Shown here piece after piece: positions 32,619 through 43,811 of a stretch of DNA of 64,000 bases. The notes under the pieces were generated by a model, which did no database searches, was not told where the DNA came from, and saw only the letters and a list, made by a program, of their open reading frames with translations. A program made the position numbers and the translations under genes. The first letter of the stretch is position 1. The number at the start of each line of letters is the position of its first letter. Source of the DNA: Alopecurus myosuroides (lineage: Eukaryota; Streptophyta; Magnoliopsida; Poales; Poaceae); NCBI GenBank assembly GCA_028641055.1, contig CM054057.1:329002482-329066481 (forward strand), given 5' to 3'.

Positions 32619-33873
32619 CACTAGTAGAAACAGGGGTTTTGGTCCAACTTAGGAAAGATCTCTAGTCCCCACTGTGTTTTGGGCCAGGACTAGTGTAGCA
32701 CTAGTCCTGGGTCGTCCCGGCTCCAACGGCTGGGAGGCCGGGGAGCCTCTAGTCCCGGGCCGTTCCTGACCTCTAGTCCCGGGCCGTGATACCACTCGGG
32801 ACTAAAGGGGCTCGTGCCTCTAGTCCCGGTTCGTATCACGGACCGACACTAAAGGGTCTCCACTGTTTTTTTTCTTACTCGCCGTTTTAAGCATAACTTT
32901 TGCATTGGAACTCGAATTTTGATGTTATTTAGCTTGTTTTGAAGAGAAGAAATAGATCTACATCATCACACACATTATTCAAACTATATTCTTAAAAAAA
33001 ATCCATGAGAAAGGACAAAAAATTACTTTGTTTTGGGACTTTCTAGGGAACCATGTGAATTTTAAGGATGAACCACTTGTTATGAATTAAGTACGGTCCT
33101 ATATATACATGATGCAAAATATGATATGGAAGTCATATTTGAACTTGTCTCATTTTTCTAATCAAATTAGACATTTTATTTGTCAATTTTTGATTTACGA
33201 ATTTGTAGATACGAATTATTCAATGTTAAATGGAAAACACACAAAAAAATATTAAATTCAAGATATTTGAATTCAAGATCATTAATACTTATTTATTTTT
33301 GTTTCACTAAATAATTGTTTTTATTAAAAAAATAAAGACACGCGACATCATATTTTAAGGGTTAACATGATTGACATCATAGTATTGTCAGTAAAACAAC
33401 ATTTGTTTCTTGGAAGCTGAGAGGGAAGGAACTAAGAAGTTAACCGTGCTGAGAGTGGAGTAGTCTGAGGATGGGTGACCGAATGGGAAGTATCACTAGA
33501 GAAAAATAATAATGATTAGAGTTAAAAATAACTGAGACTAAAGTAAAATGATTAGAGTTAGAAATAATAGAGACTAGCTGAAATCTGTAAAAAAAAATAT
33601 CACAACATCTTTAGTTCTGGGTCGTAATGAGACTAAAGTAAAATGATTAGAGTTAGAAATAATAGAGACTAGCTGAAATCTGTAAAAAAAAATGTCACAA
33701 CATCTTTAGTTCCGGGTCGTAATACGACCCAGGACTAAATGTCCTCCAGCCCGAAAGCGTTGTGTGTGTCCCCATGGAGAGCCTTTAGTCCCGGTCTGTA
33801 ACTCGTGGGGACTAAAAGTGGGGGCCTTTAGTCCCGCTTTGCCCGGGACTAAAGGGGGGGGGTTCTACTAGTG
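32619..33873. mobile_element. Non-autonomous CACTA element, 1255 bp
   Basis: Left end CACTAGTAGAAACAGGGG, right end ...GGTTCTACTAGTG; flanked by ATT on both sides (32616-32618 and 33874-33876), the 3-bp duplication of CACTA elements. Subterminal 'agtcccgg' and 'cgggacta' repeats occupy about 32660-32870 and 33700-33860. No coding capacity, so it depends on a transposase from elsewhere. Its ends resemble those of the element at 1-4690 but are not identical. Confidence 0.93.
33534..33723. repeat. 95-bp perfect-period tandem duplication inside the CACTA element
   Basis: Copy one is 33534-33628 and copy two is 33629-33723, each starting 'gagactaaagtaaaatg' and ending 'gggtcgtaat'. They differ at only two positions (atatcac/atgtcac and ttctggg/ttccggg), so the duplication is recent relative to the element. 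Confidence 0.93.
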
Positions 33874-35451
33874 ATTTATCTCGGTTGACCAAAAAAATGA
33901 AGGTATCGTGTTGGAAGAGATAGTTCTTGGAGACATGCCCTAGTTATTATTAATATCTTTGCTTCATTATAAAAAAAAATTGTAGTTCTCTATGCTATAA
34001 ATGGTGCGGTACTTGAATATAACTAAACATGGTATTCAAAGGAAAACACACATTTCACGTGTAGAGAAATAAAAAAAACAAAAGTTCCCTACATAGGTTA
34101 GTTCATTAGGTGTGAAGATGATCACGTTTTCCTGACCATTGACTTCACGTAGAGTCAACAACTATGAAGGTATATTATTGGGAGAACAATGGTACCAAAC
34201 CGACTAAATCATTAGTTTTTGATATGAGACATTATTCATTGCTATTAACAATATTACTATGAAGTTATCATTTGCATAAGTCCTTAGACCATGAGAATAT
34301 CTAGTGACCTCAGGCTTGCGGGTATGCTTTGATTAGCATCATAAGTCCTTTATCATAATGAATTAAACGGGTGATGATTGATTATATCTAATAGAATGTA
34401 CTGGAGTTGAGATCGTTCAAGAATGGGAAGTTACTCCTCTTGACGATGGGGAGATACTTGCTTTGGCCCTCTTAGTATCACTTATATCAACCTATCGTCT
34501 GTCCACACTGTCACACCCCAGATTTTGGAACACATGTAATGTAGTTAAGGAAGGCAAATTTGAGAGATAACAAAAACTTTTGTAATATGTTTGTGTGGAC
34601 AACATATGTATGAGACTATAAGTATATATGCAATGCAAGAAACCTTTTCTTTCACATCAAATATCAAGTTTTCCTGATGATCACTATTGTTTTTGTGATG
34701 TTTTCCATATGATGCTTTGAGTAATTTTTGTCCAAGTGTTGGATCATGGTTGTTTTCCACTTAACAACATTATTTGGCTTTGTTTGATTCAAGAAAAAAA
34801 ATGGCAATTGAATATATGAATGTTTTCTTTTAGTTTTTCTATTAAAGTTTATCCCTGAAAAACTAGCCAAGTGTCATTTTCTAGCACTTGTTTTCTATAT
34901 GTTAGAGTATCCAATTTTATGTTTTATTGGCATATAATTGTCCTCTGATATATCAACTACAAATCTATAACTTTGGTTTGATTTTTGGAGTTTGAAAATA
35001 AACAATTGCATGCTTGTTTTTGTGGAAAGAAAATAAAATAGAAAAACAAATATTTTGGAAAACAAAGAAAAACAGAAAGTTGAACTTTTTCCACCCTGTT
35101 TTCCAAACCTTCCACAATTCCAAAAATGGTTTTAAAACATGTTTCTGAAAGTTCATTTCATGGTTAACATTTTCCAACTTAGAATTCCAAAATTGGACTC
35201 CATTTGATAATTTAATCATGAGTGAACATTTGGATCAATTTGTCTGTTTTCGACACTTAGAAAAGTTCGACTAAGTCTTTTTTGAATCTGTATTTTTACA
35301 GAAATTGGGTTGATTGTTTTGATTGGATTTTGTGCAATTAGGGAGAGAGACCTTGTCAAACATGTTTACCTATGTTTGTACTTTGGTTTGGTGCCTTGGA
35401 TCCATTTTGTGGTCGACCAGAGAGTGAGGGAAAGGAGAGGAAAGATAGGGG

Positions 35452-35454
<3 letters not shown>

Positions 35455-35482
<28 letters not shown>
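35455..35482. repeat. (GA)n microsatellite
   Basis: About 14 uninterrupted AG dinucleotides in the GC-rich 5' portion of the long solo LTR. GA runs near plant core promoters can bind GAGA-type factors; no function is shown here. Confidence 0.85.
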
Positions 35483-35488
<6 letters not shown>

Positions 35489-38376
35489 GAGGGGACAACC
35501 GCGGGCACACAGTGCACGCCTCGCCGCGTGCACTGTGGCCACACCACGCCGCGCCCAGCTCGTCTCCTTGTTTCCTACTCACAGTACCCGCCCACCTCTA
35601 CCTCCTAGACACCATAGCCGCTCGTTGCACGCTCCGGGAGCACGCTCCCGTGCCAACCGCGACGTGCCAAGAGACGCACGTGCCAACGACCCCTTGCTCG
35701 TGCCTATAACCCACCGCACGCCTCACTGCCTCGCCGCACCACTCTCCACCCCCACCGCACTCACCCCAGCCCGCTAGATCGCCCCCGATCCTTCCCAGTG
35801 AGCGACAATGGAGCAAAACTCACCGCCGGCCACCATGAACACCCCGAGAAGGTGAGCTCGCCTCGAGCACTCATAGCCTTCCATTGCACCTTGGCCGTGT
35901 TCCCCGTACCCTCTAGCACCGCCCTGACCTCTCTCCTTGACTGTGCGCTTGCAGGAAGCTCGCCGCCATCCTCGGAGCCGCCGCGCCCGCACTACACTGC
36001 GCCGCCATTTGGAAACATCCCAGATGCCACCGATTTATCCCCTCCACTACGTCGAGCACCTGCAACTCCCTTGACCACGCGCCACTGCCCAGCACCGCCC
36101 CTAGGTGAGAAATCGACCGCCTCCGTTTTCTCGGCCGCCCGCGTTTGAGAGAGAGGGGAAGAAGAAGAAACCAGGGTCGTCGATCATCAGATCGACAGAT
36201 CCCTTTGAACCGCACCGTTGTCGCGCAACGCGCGCGCGCACGTGCTTGCAGGCCACGTTTCGCGCTAGTTCGGCCGCGCACGTGAGATTTGGCCCGTGCC
36301 CTGTGGTTTTTATTATTTTTGGAAATACCAGAAACATGAACCCTAACTTTTGGCCTAGGAAAAATAGAAAGTTAGGTTTTCTGTCCAAACCGAAAATCAT
36401 GCTTGTAGGTCAACATTTTCTTACCATATCCAAGTGATAGAACCACTTTTTCTTTATTATTTTTGCAGTAGCATTTAATTTGGCAGAACCTATATGTTAA
36501 GCCATATTGGCATAACCTTCAAAATATGAATCCAAATCTTGAAAAATAAATTGTTTTGAGTAGCTCTTAGTGATATCTATCAGTAGCACTTGGCCTCTCT
36601 TAAAGGAGAGCTTCCTGGACAAAATGCCATGCAATCTTGGTAAATGTCCAGTGGTCACTTCTAGGATTTTTGTAGACTTTTTGGTGATGAGTTTTGATGT
36701 GAATCCAACGGTATGAGTTTTTGTATGTTTAGATATACCTAATCCTATCTTGTTATAATTTTTGGAGCTCTAGAATAATTATGGTGTGCATAACTAGTTT
36801 TAGCACTTTTCTGTTTGTATTTAATATAGTGTAAATAGTTTTTATTAAATGCTTGTGTATTAGATTCTTGTTTTCTAGCATGTGTAATATTGTTATCTTC
36901 TATTATTATGATATTTTCTTACAAAAATAGCATGTTAGGAAAGGTTTAGCATTGTTGTGTGTTGATTAGAACTTGTTTTACTAGTGTAGTCATTTCCTAG
37001 ATTTTTCCAAATGTTTAGGAAGTTGTGGCATATTGCTTATAGGTTTAGTAGCTAATTTTTTGATGTTGTTATGTCAGGTCTAGTACCACTTTGGTACCGA
37101 TTTAGGGATATATCACCTCTGTTAGCTTGCACTTTAATTTATAGGAAAGCATGAGTAACATTTGCTTGATTAATTGCACCCTATTGTATTCACTAGTATG
37201 AGTATTTATGTGATGATTGTTTAGTGGAATATTATTTTTCCACAAGTGTAACCAGAGGCATTGTGACCTTCAAATGCCTTGGAAAGCTAGTGGAACACCC
37301 ACTGGTCCCATTTCATTTTGGTGAGAAATACAATTTCTCCACCATAGGCATGTTCCTAGTAGTCTAGTTTTTGTTTATGTGTGTTTAGTAATTGTTGCCT
37401 TTGGAATATTGAGTGATGAATTGTTTTGTGCATTGCTTTCTGTATGTATTTCTTAGTACCATTGTTTTCCTTAGTTAGTTATGATTGTGTGTCTTTTATT
37501 TCACTTTACGACGTTAGAAAGCGAAGAAGGAGGTATTGGAGAAGAACAAGCTTATTTTCACTCTTGCTATTTCCAAGAGCAAGACTTGAACCAGTACCAA
37601 GGCAAGCCATCCTAATGCTTGCTGATATCACACTTATCATTATCTATCATGCATTTTCTACTTCTTAAGTTTTACAAAAATATGGTTAACAAAACTATTT
37701 TTATTGTGGCTATTACTACTATTAATATTATAAGTAACTATCAATTTGCCAATAGTCAAACTTGGTGTTACAAAGCCCTTAGCCACCATAAGGTATATAG
37801 ATACCACCAACTTTAATAATATTGAAGTCCCTAAGTGGACACACTAAAATGTGCTTTTGTAAACAATTGCTTCAAGAAAAACCCTCGGTGAAAAGGTGGG
37901 ACCTTGTTCACTAGAAGTGGCAAACATGAATGTTTTTCAAATGTTTTACAAAAGACACATAACCTAGTCTTCGCTGGACAACCAAGACGTACATCCACTC
38001 TACGTCAACATGGGCAAGAGGCTGATACATCATAAACGTATCCTTAATTGATGATGTTCCATGTTGTTTTCGATGTTGTTTCCTACATGTTTGATATACA
38101 CTTTATGTCATTTTTATCGATTTTTCGGACTAACCTATTGACAAGATGCCACAGAGCCAGTTCCATGTTTTCTGCTGTTTTTAGTTTCAGAAAAGTTTTT
38201 CTAGAAATATTTCTGGAATTGGAAAATTTGAAGTCCAGAGGTCCTAGAATCCCCGAAGGTTCCACGGAGTCCCGAAGAGGCCCGGAGGGGGGCCACACCA
38301 TAGGACGGCGCGCCCCCTGGCCGTGCCATGGGGTGGTGTGGGCCCCCCAGGCCTCCACCGCCTTTGCCCTTTCACC

Positions 38377-38384
38377 TATTTATA
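38377..38384 (+). promoter_or_regulatory. TATA box in the left LTR of the nested gypsy element
   Basis: TATTTATA in 'cacctatttatacccccg', with the equivalent at 41575-41582 in the right LTR. It is preceded by a GC-rich block and followed by a short leader, the normal LTR promoter layout. Confidence 0.55.
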
Positions 38385-41206
38385 CCCCCGATATGTCAAC
38401 CCTAAAAATATACCACTTCGTCCCGAGAAACACCCGAGGCCGCCGTCATCGTCGTCCCGAGATCGGGAGGGTTCTGGAGCTCTCTCCGGCACCCTGCCGG
38501 GAGGGGAATTCATCACCGGACGCGTCTACACCACCATGCCCTCCTCCGAAGTGATGCGTGAGTAGTTCATCCATGGACTACGGGTCCATAGCAGTAGCTA
38601 GATGGTTGTTCTCTCCACATTGTACCTCATGTTTAGATCTCGTGAGCTGCCCTACATGATCGAGATCATCTTTATGTAATTCTACATGTTGTGTTTGCTG
38701 GGTTCTGATGAATGTTGAATGCTATGTCTTCTGATTATCAATCTATCATATTATCTTCATGCTTATGTTATTTATGATCTTTCATGCTCTCCGTTATTAG
38801 TAGATTCTCTGGCCAAGTAGATGCTAGTAACTCCAAGAGGGAGTATTTTTGCTCGATAGTGGGTTCATGCCTCCTTTGCATCCGTGCTCGAGTGACATAA
38901 ACGTGACAGGTGGAGGATGTGTTGTTCTTCCATTAGGGAGAAAACAACGGTGTGTTGTAGCTAGATGGTTGTTCTATCCACTTTGTACCTCATGTTGACA
39001 GATTCTGCCATTTTTCTTGTATTTGCTCTTTTACGATGTCAAGTGGACTTCTTTGCCTCACAAAACATCAGTGGTTGTAGCTAATGTTTAGAAGTATCCA
39101 TAGCAATTGTGCCCATACATAACCCATGGATTTTTTTATTGTTGCACTAACCCTCTAAGGCGAATTACTCTTTGAGTGTGGTGTGAAGAAAGTTTTCAAG
39201 GGTCAAGAGAAGAGAGTGATATATGTGATCAAGAAGAGTGCAAGGTTAAAGCTTGGGGATTCCCCCGTGGTCCATCCAAGCATATTTTAATAATACTCAA
39301 GCATCTACGCTTGGGGATGCCCAAGGCATCCCCTTCTTCGGCAACAATCTATCAGATCACTTCTCGTGAAACTATATTTTTATTCGGTCACATCGTATGA
39401 AGTTTATTTGGAGCGTATGTTTGTTTTTCTTTTGTTTTATCTTGTTTTATTTTGTTTTACTTGATTCAATAATATAATTGTACCCTAGCATTCCTTTTTT
39501 GGGAGAGCGACATGCTCCGCTTTTTTGTTTGAATACTTGCTATGCTAGTATTCTTAGTTTTTCTTCAAGCTGCTGCAAAAATTCCTGTTTAGCTCTCGTT
39601 TTCATTGCATCTCTTGTTCAGAGCTGTTACTTTTAGTAGTGTTGTGTGAGTACTCTCATGTTTGCTTGTTGTATAATTTAGAGATTTTTTGTTAAAGCAT
39701 TTTTTGTATGGTGCTTGTGTGGAAAAGAAACTGCTGCTTGAAGTAGAATTTATAACGATGCAAGTAGAAGCTTGTATAGACTGTGGCTAGAATTTTGTGT
39801 ATCATGCTAGATGTTATTTTAATTCTAAAGCCTAGTGGTAGTAGCATGATTAGTCTCAAATATCCGAGAGTGTTTAATGTGCCATTGAAAGAATCAGGAG
39901 TTGTTCTTGTCATATTGAAGCATAAATCTGTGGTGTTCTCCTTTGAATATTTTATTTGGTTGACTTGGCGCATGCTCAGAACATGTTTCTGACTATGAAC
40001 CAGTCACATATAGACTTTATGATCATTTAGTTTTTGAACTTGTGGTACCACTTATTCTTTGATTAATGATGTTTATGTCGCTATGCATGATTATGGCTCT
40101 TATGCTCTCTTGATTTGTTGCTCCCAGTCTTTTGCTAGCCTCCACCTATACTGAGTATGAGCTCTACTCGTGCATCCAACTCCCCAAAACCAAAGTATGC
40201 CAAATGTGTCCACCATACCTACCTACATGTGGTATTTAACCGCCACTTCAAAGTAAATTTCTCATGTGTTACCTTTAAAATTTTCAAAACTACTATTGTT
40301 TCGTGCTCCTGTTTTAGCTCATGACGACGTAAATAGAGAATGTTTATCTCACTTGTTGATTGTACTTTCACACCCTGGACTAGTGGCTTAATCCGCTTAT
40401 CTAATGATAGAAGAGCTAGCAGCGGGGTTCCCAACCCCAAATTAATAACAACAAATTCTCTTCACTATTTTTTCCCTTGATTTATCAGTCAAAGCATAAT
40501 TGTGTAAACAAAAGAAAAAGAGGGATGACCTTCTACCATATGCGTCCTTCTATGGGAGCCGCTCTTGTGAAGTCTAGTTGCCTTGTGACGTACTGTATTT
40601 TCTGTTTACTATTCGTTGACATAAGCATACACCTCTCTTTAAAATTCTTCCAATACCTTTGTTTAATAAAATAAAAAGCTCTAGCATATGATTTGATCCC
40701 CGCTTCCCTCTGCGAAGAGCCTTTCTTTTACTTTTATGTTGAGTCTCCATCTTCTAACTTTATGCACAGTTGAGAGAGCATAGTTGCCATTCTGAGTTTT
40801 ATGTGCATTTGTCCCATAAACATTATTAATTGACTGTGTGACGTGTTATTGCTTGTTCTCTAATTGTTTGTTCTAGTCTTACTCACTAACTATGAAGGTG
40901 TCCTGGCATTTATGTTTTTCCCCACTCTTAAGGACTAGCAAAATATCACTTTGCCATGTTTTCTCTATACTTGAAACAAACGTATATTTTTCGTTGCATT
41001 GCTATTCATGATCTTTTATTTGTGTTACTTCTCATGATGCAATGCTATGCTTTATTGTTAAAATTCTATTTATCATGCTTGTGTTGAAGTTCTATGATCT
41101 CAGCTTACTTATGCTTTTACATTTTTTCTGATCAAGTTTATGTTGGTAGCATGTCAACTCAAAAATTATGTGTTTTTATCGTTTACCTACTCGAGGACGA
41201 GTAGGA

Positions 41207-41223
41207 ACTAAGCTTGGGGGTGT
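41207..41223 (+). other. Polypurine tract of the nested gypsy element
   Basis: 'ctaagcttgggggtgt' lies immediately before the TGATACGTC start of the right LTR, in the characteristic context 'ctcgaggacgagtaggaactaagcttggggg'. Confidence 0.75.
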
Positions 41224-43811
41224 TGATACGTCATAAACGTATCCTTAATTTCTGATGGTCCATGTTGTTTTTATGTTGTTTCCTACATGTTTGCTATACA
41301 CTTTATGTCATTTTTATCAATTTTCCGGACTAACCGATTGACAAGATGCCACAGAGCCAGTTCCCTATTTTCTGCTGCTTTTAGTTTCAGAAAAGTTGTT
41401 CTGGAAATACTCTTGGGATTGGAAAATTCGAAGTCCGTAGGTCCTAGAATTCCGAAGGTTCCACGGAGTCCCGAAGAGGCCCGGAGGGGGGCCACACCAT
41501 AGGGCGGCGCGCCCCCTGGCCGCGCCATGGGGTGGTGTGGGCCCCCAGGCCTCCACCGCCTTTGCCCTTTCACCTATTTATACCCCCTAGTACGTCAACC
41601 CTAAAAATATACCAATTCGTCCCGAGAAACACCCGAGGCCGCCGTCATCGTCATCCCGAGATCGGGAGGGTTCTGGAGCTCTCTCCGGCACCCTGCCGGG
41701 AGGGGAATTCATCACCGGATGCGTCTACATCACCATGCCCTCCTCCGAAGTGATGCGTGAGTAGTTCATCCCAGGACTACGAGTCCATAGCTGTAGCTAG
41801 ATGGTTGTTCTCTCCACTTTGTACCTCATGTTTAGACCTCGTGTTTATTGGGATCTGATGAATGTTTAATGCTATGTCTTCTGATTATCAATCTATCATG
41901 TTATCTTTATGCTTATTTTATTTATGATTTTGCATGCTCTCCGTTATTAGTAGATGCTCTGGCCAAGTAGATGCTAGTAACTCCAAGAGGGAGTATTTAT
42001 GCTTGATAGTGGGTTCATGCCTCCTTTGCATCTGTGCTCGAGTGACAGAAACGTGACAGATGGAGGATGTGATGTTTCCATTAGGTAGAAAACAACGGTG
42101 TTTACCTAGTTTACATTGTTTACATTACAGACTTTGCTTACTTGGATAATTTGTTGCTTGCAACTTAATACCCAACGTTTGTTTGGATGATATTCAGAGG
42201 GTGGATTATTAGTCATAGATGCAGTTGGATGACGGTCTATGTATTTTGTTGTAATGCCCACATGAATCACATACTAATCTTTATGTCTTGCATATGCACT
42301 ACAGTGCAACCTTCATTTCTATCAATTGCCCAGCTGTGATTTGTTCACCACACATGTTATTTATCTTTCACGGAGAGACACCACTAGTGAACTGTGGACC
42401 CCGGTCCATTTTCTCATTCTGATAATACACACACTGTTTTCATACTGCTGCTACTGCTTTCATACTGTTTTCCTACTGTTTTCCACACCATACGTTTAAC
42501 CTCTTTGTGTTCAGAAAAACCGGTGAGATTGACAACCTCACTGCTTCGTTGGGGAAAAGTGATTTGATTCTGTTGTGTAGGTTCTATGTTGCTTCTGAAC
42601 CGGTAGTGCGCCCTGCCATCTCAGCTGTTTCAACCTTCTGAAGTTACTCCTTCCTCCTACTCGTCAATTAAACCTTGGTTTCTTACTGAGGGATACTTTT
42701 GTGGACAGTCCATTGGTGATTCATGGAAGATGATTTGGATCTTGTGGATTGTGTACACCTCTGCAGAGTAAAACTATTCATAATTGCCGCGTCCTCGGAT
42801 ATGGACAGTTGAATGGCCATGTAGCTAGTATTGTGTCAATGTTTTCAAAAAGGATGTTTTGAAAAGGACTTGTACCTACGAGGTACTGGAAGAGGAACTG
42901 TGTACCTGGGAGGTACTTATGAAGAAAAGCCGGAAAGTGTTTTATAAGAAGTTTTGCAAAGAAAAACCTTCTTTAAACAAAGTTTTACAAAACCGGTTGG
43001 ATATGCGATATCTACAAAAGAAACCATATTATTTTCTTTTGAAGTATCTTCTTCAACAAAGATTTAGAGATGTCAAAATCAACCATGATGTATCTTTCAT
43101 CCATCATGGGTAGTGAACCCTATGTATAGCCTACCCACTCCACCATATAAGCATACTTGCATTCTGTTAAGCTTCATAAAGGATGTCTTGCAGAGTACAT
43201 TCAAATGTACTCATATTGGTTTCGTCCCTAGCTATTTACTTGGCCAGAATACGAGGAGCAGCCTCAGGAGGAGTATTACGAGGAGGAGTACTACATCGAC
43301 GACCACACAAACTAGACTCGTCTCCGGGTCAGTATCCTGTAGGTTAAGGCGTGACTTGGGTGCTACCACATTATGTTTTGCTATCTTCCGTTGTGTGTGT
43401 GTTATTTGCCTGCCCTGCGTGGCAGTTGTTATGACTTGGTCATGGACCATTTATGTAAGACCTTATTATTCGTATAATGCATGATGTTATATGTGTACCA
43501 ACTTCATATGTTGTTCATGACTGATTGTTCTGGGATCGTGAATGTATGCATATGAGGGGTCTTGGACTTGCTAGTCTAGGGCCTCTACACACACAGTGTG
43601 ATTTATTCATGAAGGATATCAGAGATATGCATGAGATAAAGAGAATGATATCGGTAAGATATTAAATGTGTGTTGATCGAAGAGTTTGATCGCGATAGAC
43701 ACATTATCTCACCTAGTGATATCACTGGTATTGTGAAGCAAGGGGATTAGCATGATTGAGTAACTTGAAAATGTCTCATGTTCGAGAATATACAAGGAGC
43801 TGACTTGAGTG

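Larger units (their letters stand above)
32285..33908 (+). pseudogene. Uncharacterised ORF fragment split by a CACTA insertion
   Basis: A frame open from about 32285 encodes roughly 110 residues (SQSVSKAWQHPASC..., IPFSSTEGVTYSGFIA...) up to the CACTA element at 32619. After one copy of the ATT duplication is removed, the frame continues without a stop at 33877 (ISVDQKNEGI) up to the BARE-like LTR at 33909. That continuity suggests a real exon before the insertions. I do not recognise the family. It could be a gene fragment or coding sequence of an older transposon. Confidence 0.4.
38023..42705 (+). mobile_element. Non-autonomous gypsy element nested in the long solo LTR
   Basis: The left LTR begins TGATACATCATAAACG at 38023 and the right LTR TGATACGTCATAAACG at 41224. 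They are clearly homologous (compare 38086-38600 with 41287-41800). The internal part (about 38954-41206) has no gag-pol; instead it has the 'gcttggggatgcccaaggca' block (39309-39328) and closes with a polypurine tract just before 41224, as in common Triticeae Athila/Sabrina-related non-autonomous elements. The left LTR is rearranged: after 38953 a 40-bp piece of its own middle is repeated and its 3' third is missing. The right end near 42705 is approximate because no target duplication matching 'gaggc' (38018-38022) is visible there. Confidence 0.72.
34509..43589 (+). mobile_element. Long gypsy solo LTR (about 4.3 kb without its insert)
   Basis: It starts TGTCACACCCC and ends ...CCTCTACA, flanked by CACAC at 34504-34508 and 43590-43594. 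A nested gypsy element (about 38023-42705) splits it. No gag-pol belongs to it, so it is a solo LTR. Its architecture parallels the 4.5-kb LTR of the chromovirus at 49277: a GC-rich 5' block with a splice-donor-like GGTGAGC (35851), an A/T-rich middle, an acidic exon-like block, the 'gcagagtaaaactattc' cassette (42773) and an acidic/Tyr-rich terminal ORF (43250-43314). Confidence 0.83.
33909..43811 (+). mobile_element. BARE/Angela-like copia LTR (older copy), interrupted
   Basis: The left piece 33909-34508 starts TGTTGGAAGAG...ATGCCCTAG, like BARE/Angela LTRs. It resumes at 43595-43811 ('agtgtgatttattcatgaaggatatcag...') after the solo LTR at 34509-43589. Colinearity with the second copy (compare 44391-44531) confirms the join. 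It is cut again at 43812 by the second BARE-like LTR, and its remainder is not seen in the window. Confidence 0.7.

Noticed and set aside
35310..35777. 155-aa open frame over the GA microsatellite and GC-rich block
   Set aside because: Composition is driven by the (GA)n run and GC bias in the solo LTR, the frame has no family motif, and it crosses the candidate core promoter and leader.
38018..42710. A 5-bp target duplication for the nested gypsy element
   Set aside because: 'gaggc' precedes the left LTR but is not found at the right end; the 3' terminus seems truncated, so no duplication is claimed.
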